A DNA stretch of 64,000 nucleotides from Parabacteroides sp. PM6-13 (GTDB lineage: Bacteria > Bacteroidota > Bacteroidia > Bacteroidales > Tannerellaceae), in contig NZ_JARXWF010000009.1 of the NCBI RefSeq assembly GCF_029892605.1, positions 62,001-126,000 on the forward strand. Direction: 5' to 3'. Positions 63,737 through 64,000 of the stretch are shown in pieces. Positions within the stretch are counted from its first letter, which is position 1, and the number at the start of each line of letters is the position of its first letter. Made by a program: the position numbers and the translations under genes. The notes under the pieces were generated by a model. The model saw only the letters and a program-made list of their open reading frames with translations, did no database searches and had not been told where the DNA came from.

Positions 63737-63767
63737 CAAAGATAGGTCTTTTTTTGTTGCTGCCAAA
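63737..63767 (-). promoter_or_regulatory. Promoter of the tRNA-Val pair
   Basis: On the minus strand TTTG (63764-63767) and TATCTTTG (63737-63744) are 19 bases apart, a good consensus. Confidence 0.7.
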
Positions 63768-63818
63768 CATTTGGAAATAAAAAGTAGGCAGCAAACAAAA
63801 AAAAACAATAACTGCCTC

Positions 63819-64000
63819 TTATTTGCGGATATTCACAGCGACTTGCACCGGATTGATCATCCGATCTCCATCCTGATCTATCAGGCCGAGGAAATACGCT
63901 CTGTCAGCAAAACGCGGGTCGTTCAGCTCCCAGGTACCATACACTTTGTAGTTGTATTCGCCTTGGCTGTCGGGCTTCATCCTAACGCACCAGGTATAGT
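63819..64000 (-). CDS. 3' end of an unrecognised gene
   Basis: The minus-strand frame is open from the window edge to TAA at 63819-63821 and ends DRMINPVQVAVNIRK. Upstream GEYNYKVYGTWELNDPRFAD and AYFLGLIDQDGD look like a beta-rich extracytoplasmic domain. Too little is visible to name it. Confidence 0.65.
   Translation of the reverse strand, partial: YTWCVRMKPDSQGEYNYKVYGTWELNDPRFADRAYFLGLIDQDGDRMINPVQVAVNIRK

Overview
The window looks like chromosome of a Bacteroidales bacterium, most likely Parabacteroides or a close relative (genus is inference). Support: Bacteroidetes-type promoters (TTTG, about 19-20 bases, TAnnTTTG) ahead of several genes; the run rimP-nusA-infB-cvpA-sufBCD; many Sec signal peptides and lipoproteins; and glycan enzymes (GH51, GH13, CE1-like esterases).

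Layout. 1-408 is the end of a PfkB sugar kinase. 409-1045 holds two long palindromic repeats. 1046-2194 is a sugar MFS transporter, followed by a terminator and a candidate small RNA. 2712-9294 is an arabinoxylan-type locus: a GH51 arabinofuranosidase and four CE1-like esterases. 9468-13245 has a large ABCG-type transporter and a lipoprotein. 13327-17184 is a leftward signalling operon (STAS, RsbW-like kinase, two histidine-kinase-like proteins, receiver-PP2C phosphatase) in which one kinase lacks its phosphoacceptor histidine. 17391-19229 is a SusA-like GH13 enzyme. 19341-28257 is the suf/infB/nusA/rimP series. 28415-34287 encodes two giant GLUG-repeat lipoproteins. 34982-39975 carries prmC, recX, comF, pyrE, a SRPBCC protein, argH and a Rieske-like lipoprotein. 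40104-40286 has tRNA-Gly and tRNA-Leu.

The most interesting part is 40270-61350, which I read as two different mobile elements stacked in the 3' end of tRNA-Leu(UAA). Element B (about 40285-56051) has a tyrosine integrase, matching integrase arm sites at both ends, a 15-bp core repeat, an XRE repressor with operators, an AAA ATPase, a RusA resolvase, an iteron-like cluster, a small-terminase-like protein and a 1354-aa tail tape measure. I see no capsid, portal or large terminase, so it looks like a phage satellite or a heavily reduced prophage. Element C (about 56052-61299) has a large serine integrase, a small serine recombinase, a Rep_trans-like replication initiator and strong intergenic hairpins, recalling a filamentous-phage-like replicon without visible virion genes. 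C splits the B core from the tRNA-Leu terminator. The integrase gene of C reads across the junction, so its last residues come from host/B DNA; in the predicted circle it would have a different, longer tail.

Downstream, 61682-63395 is an AbiE-type toxin-antitoxin pair, followed by two tandem tRNA-Val genes and the 3' end of an unrecognised gene on the minus strand.
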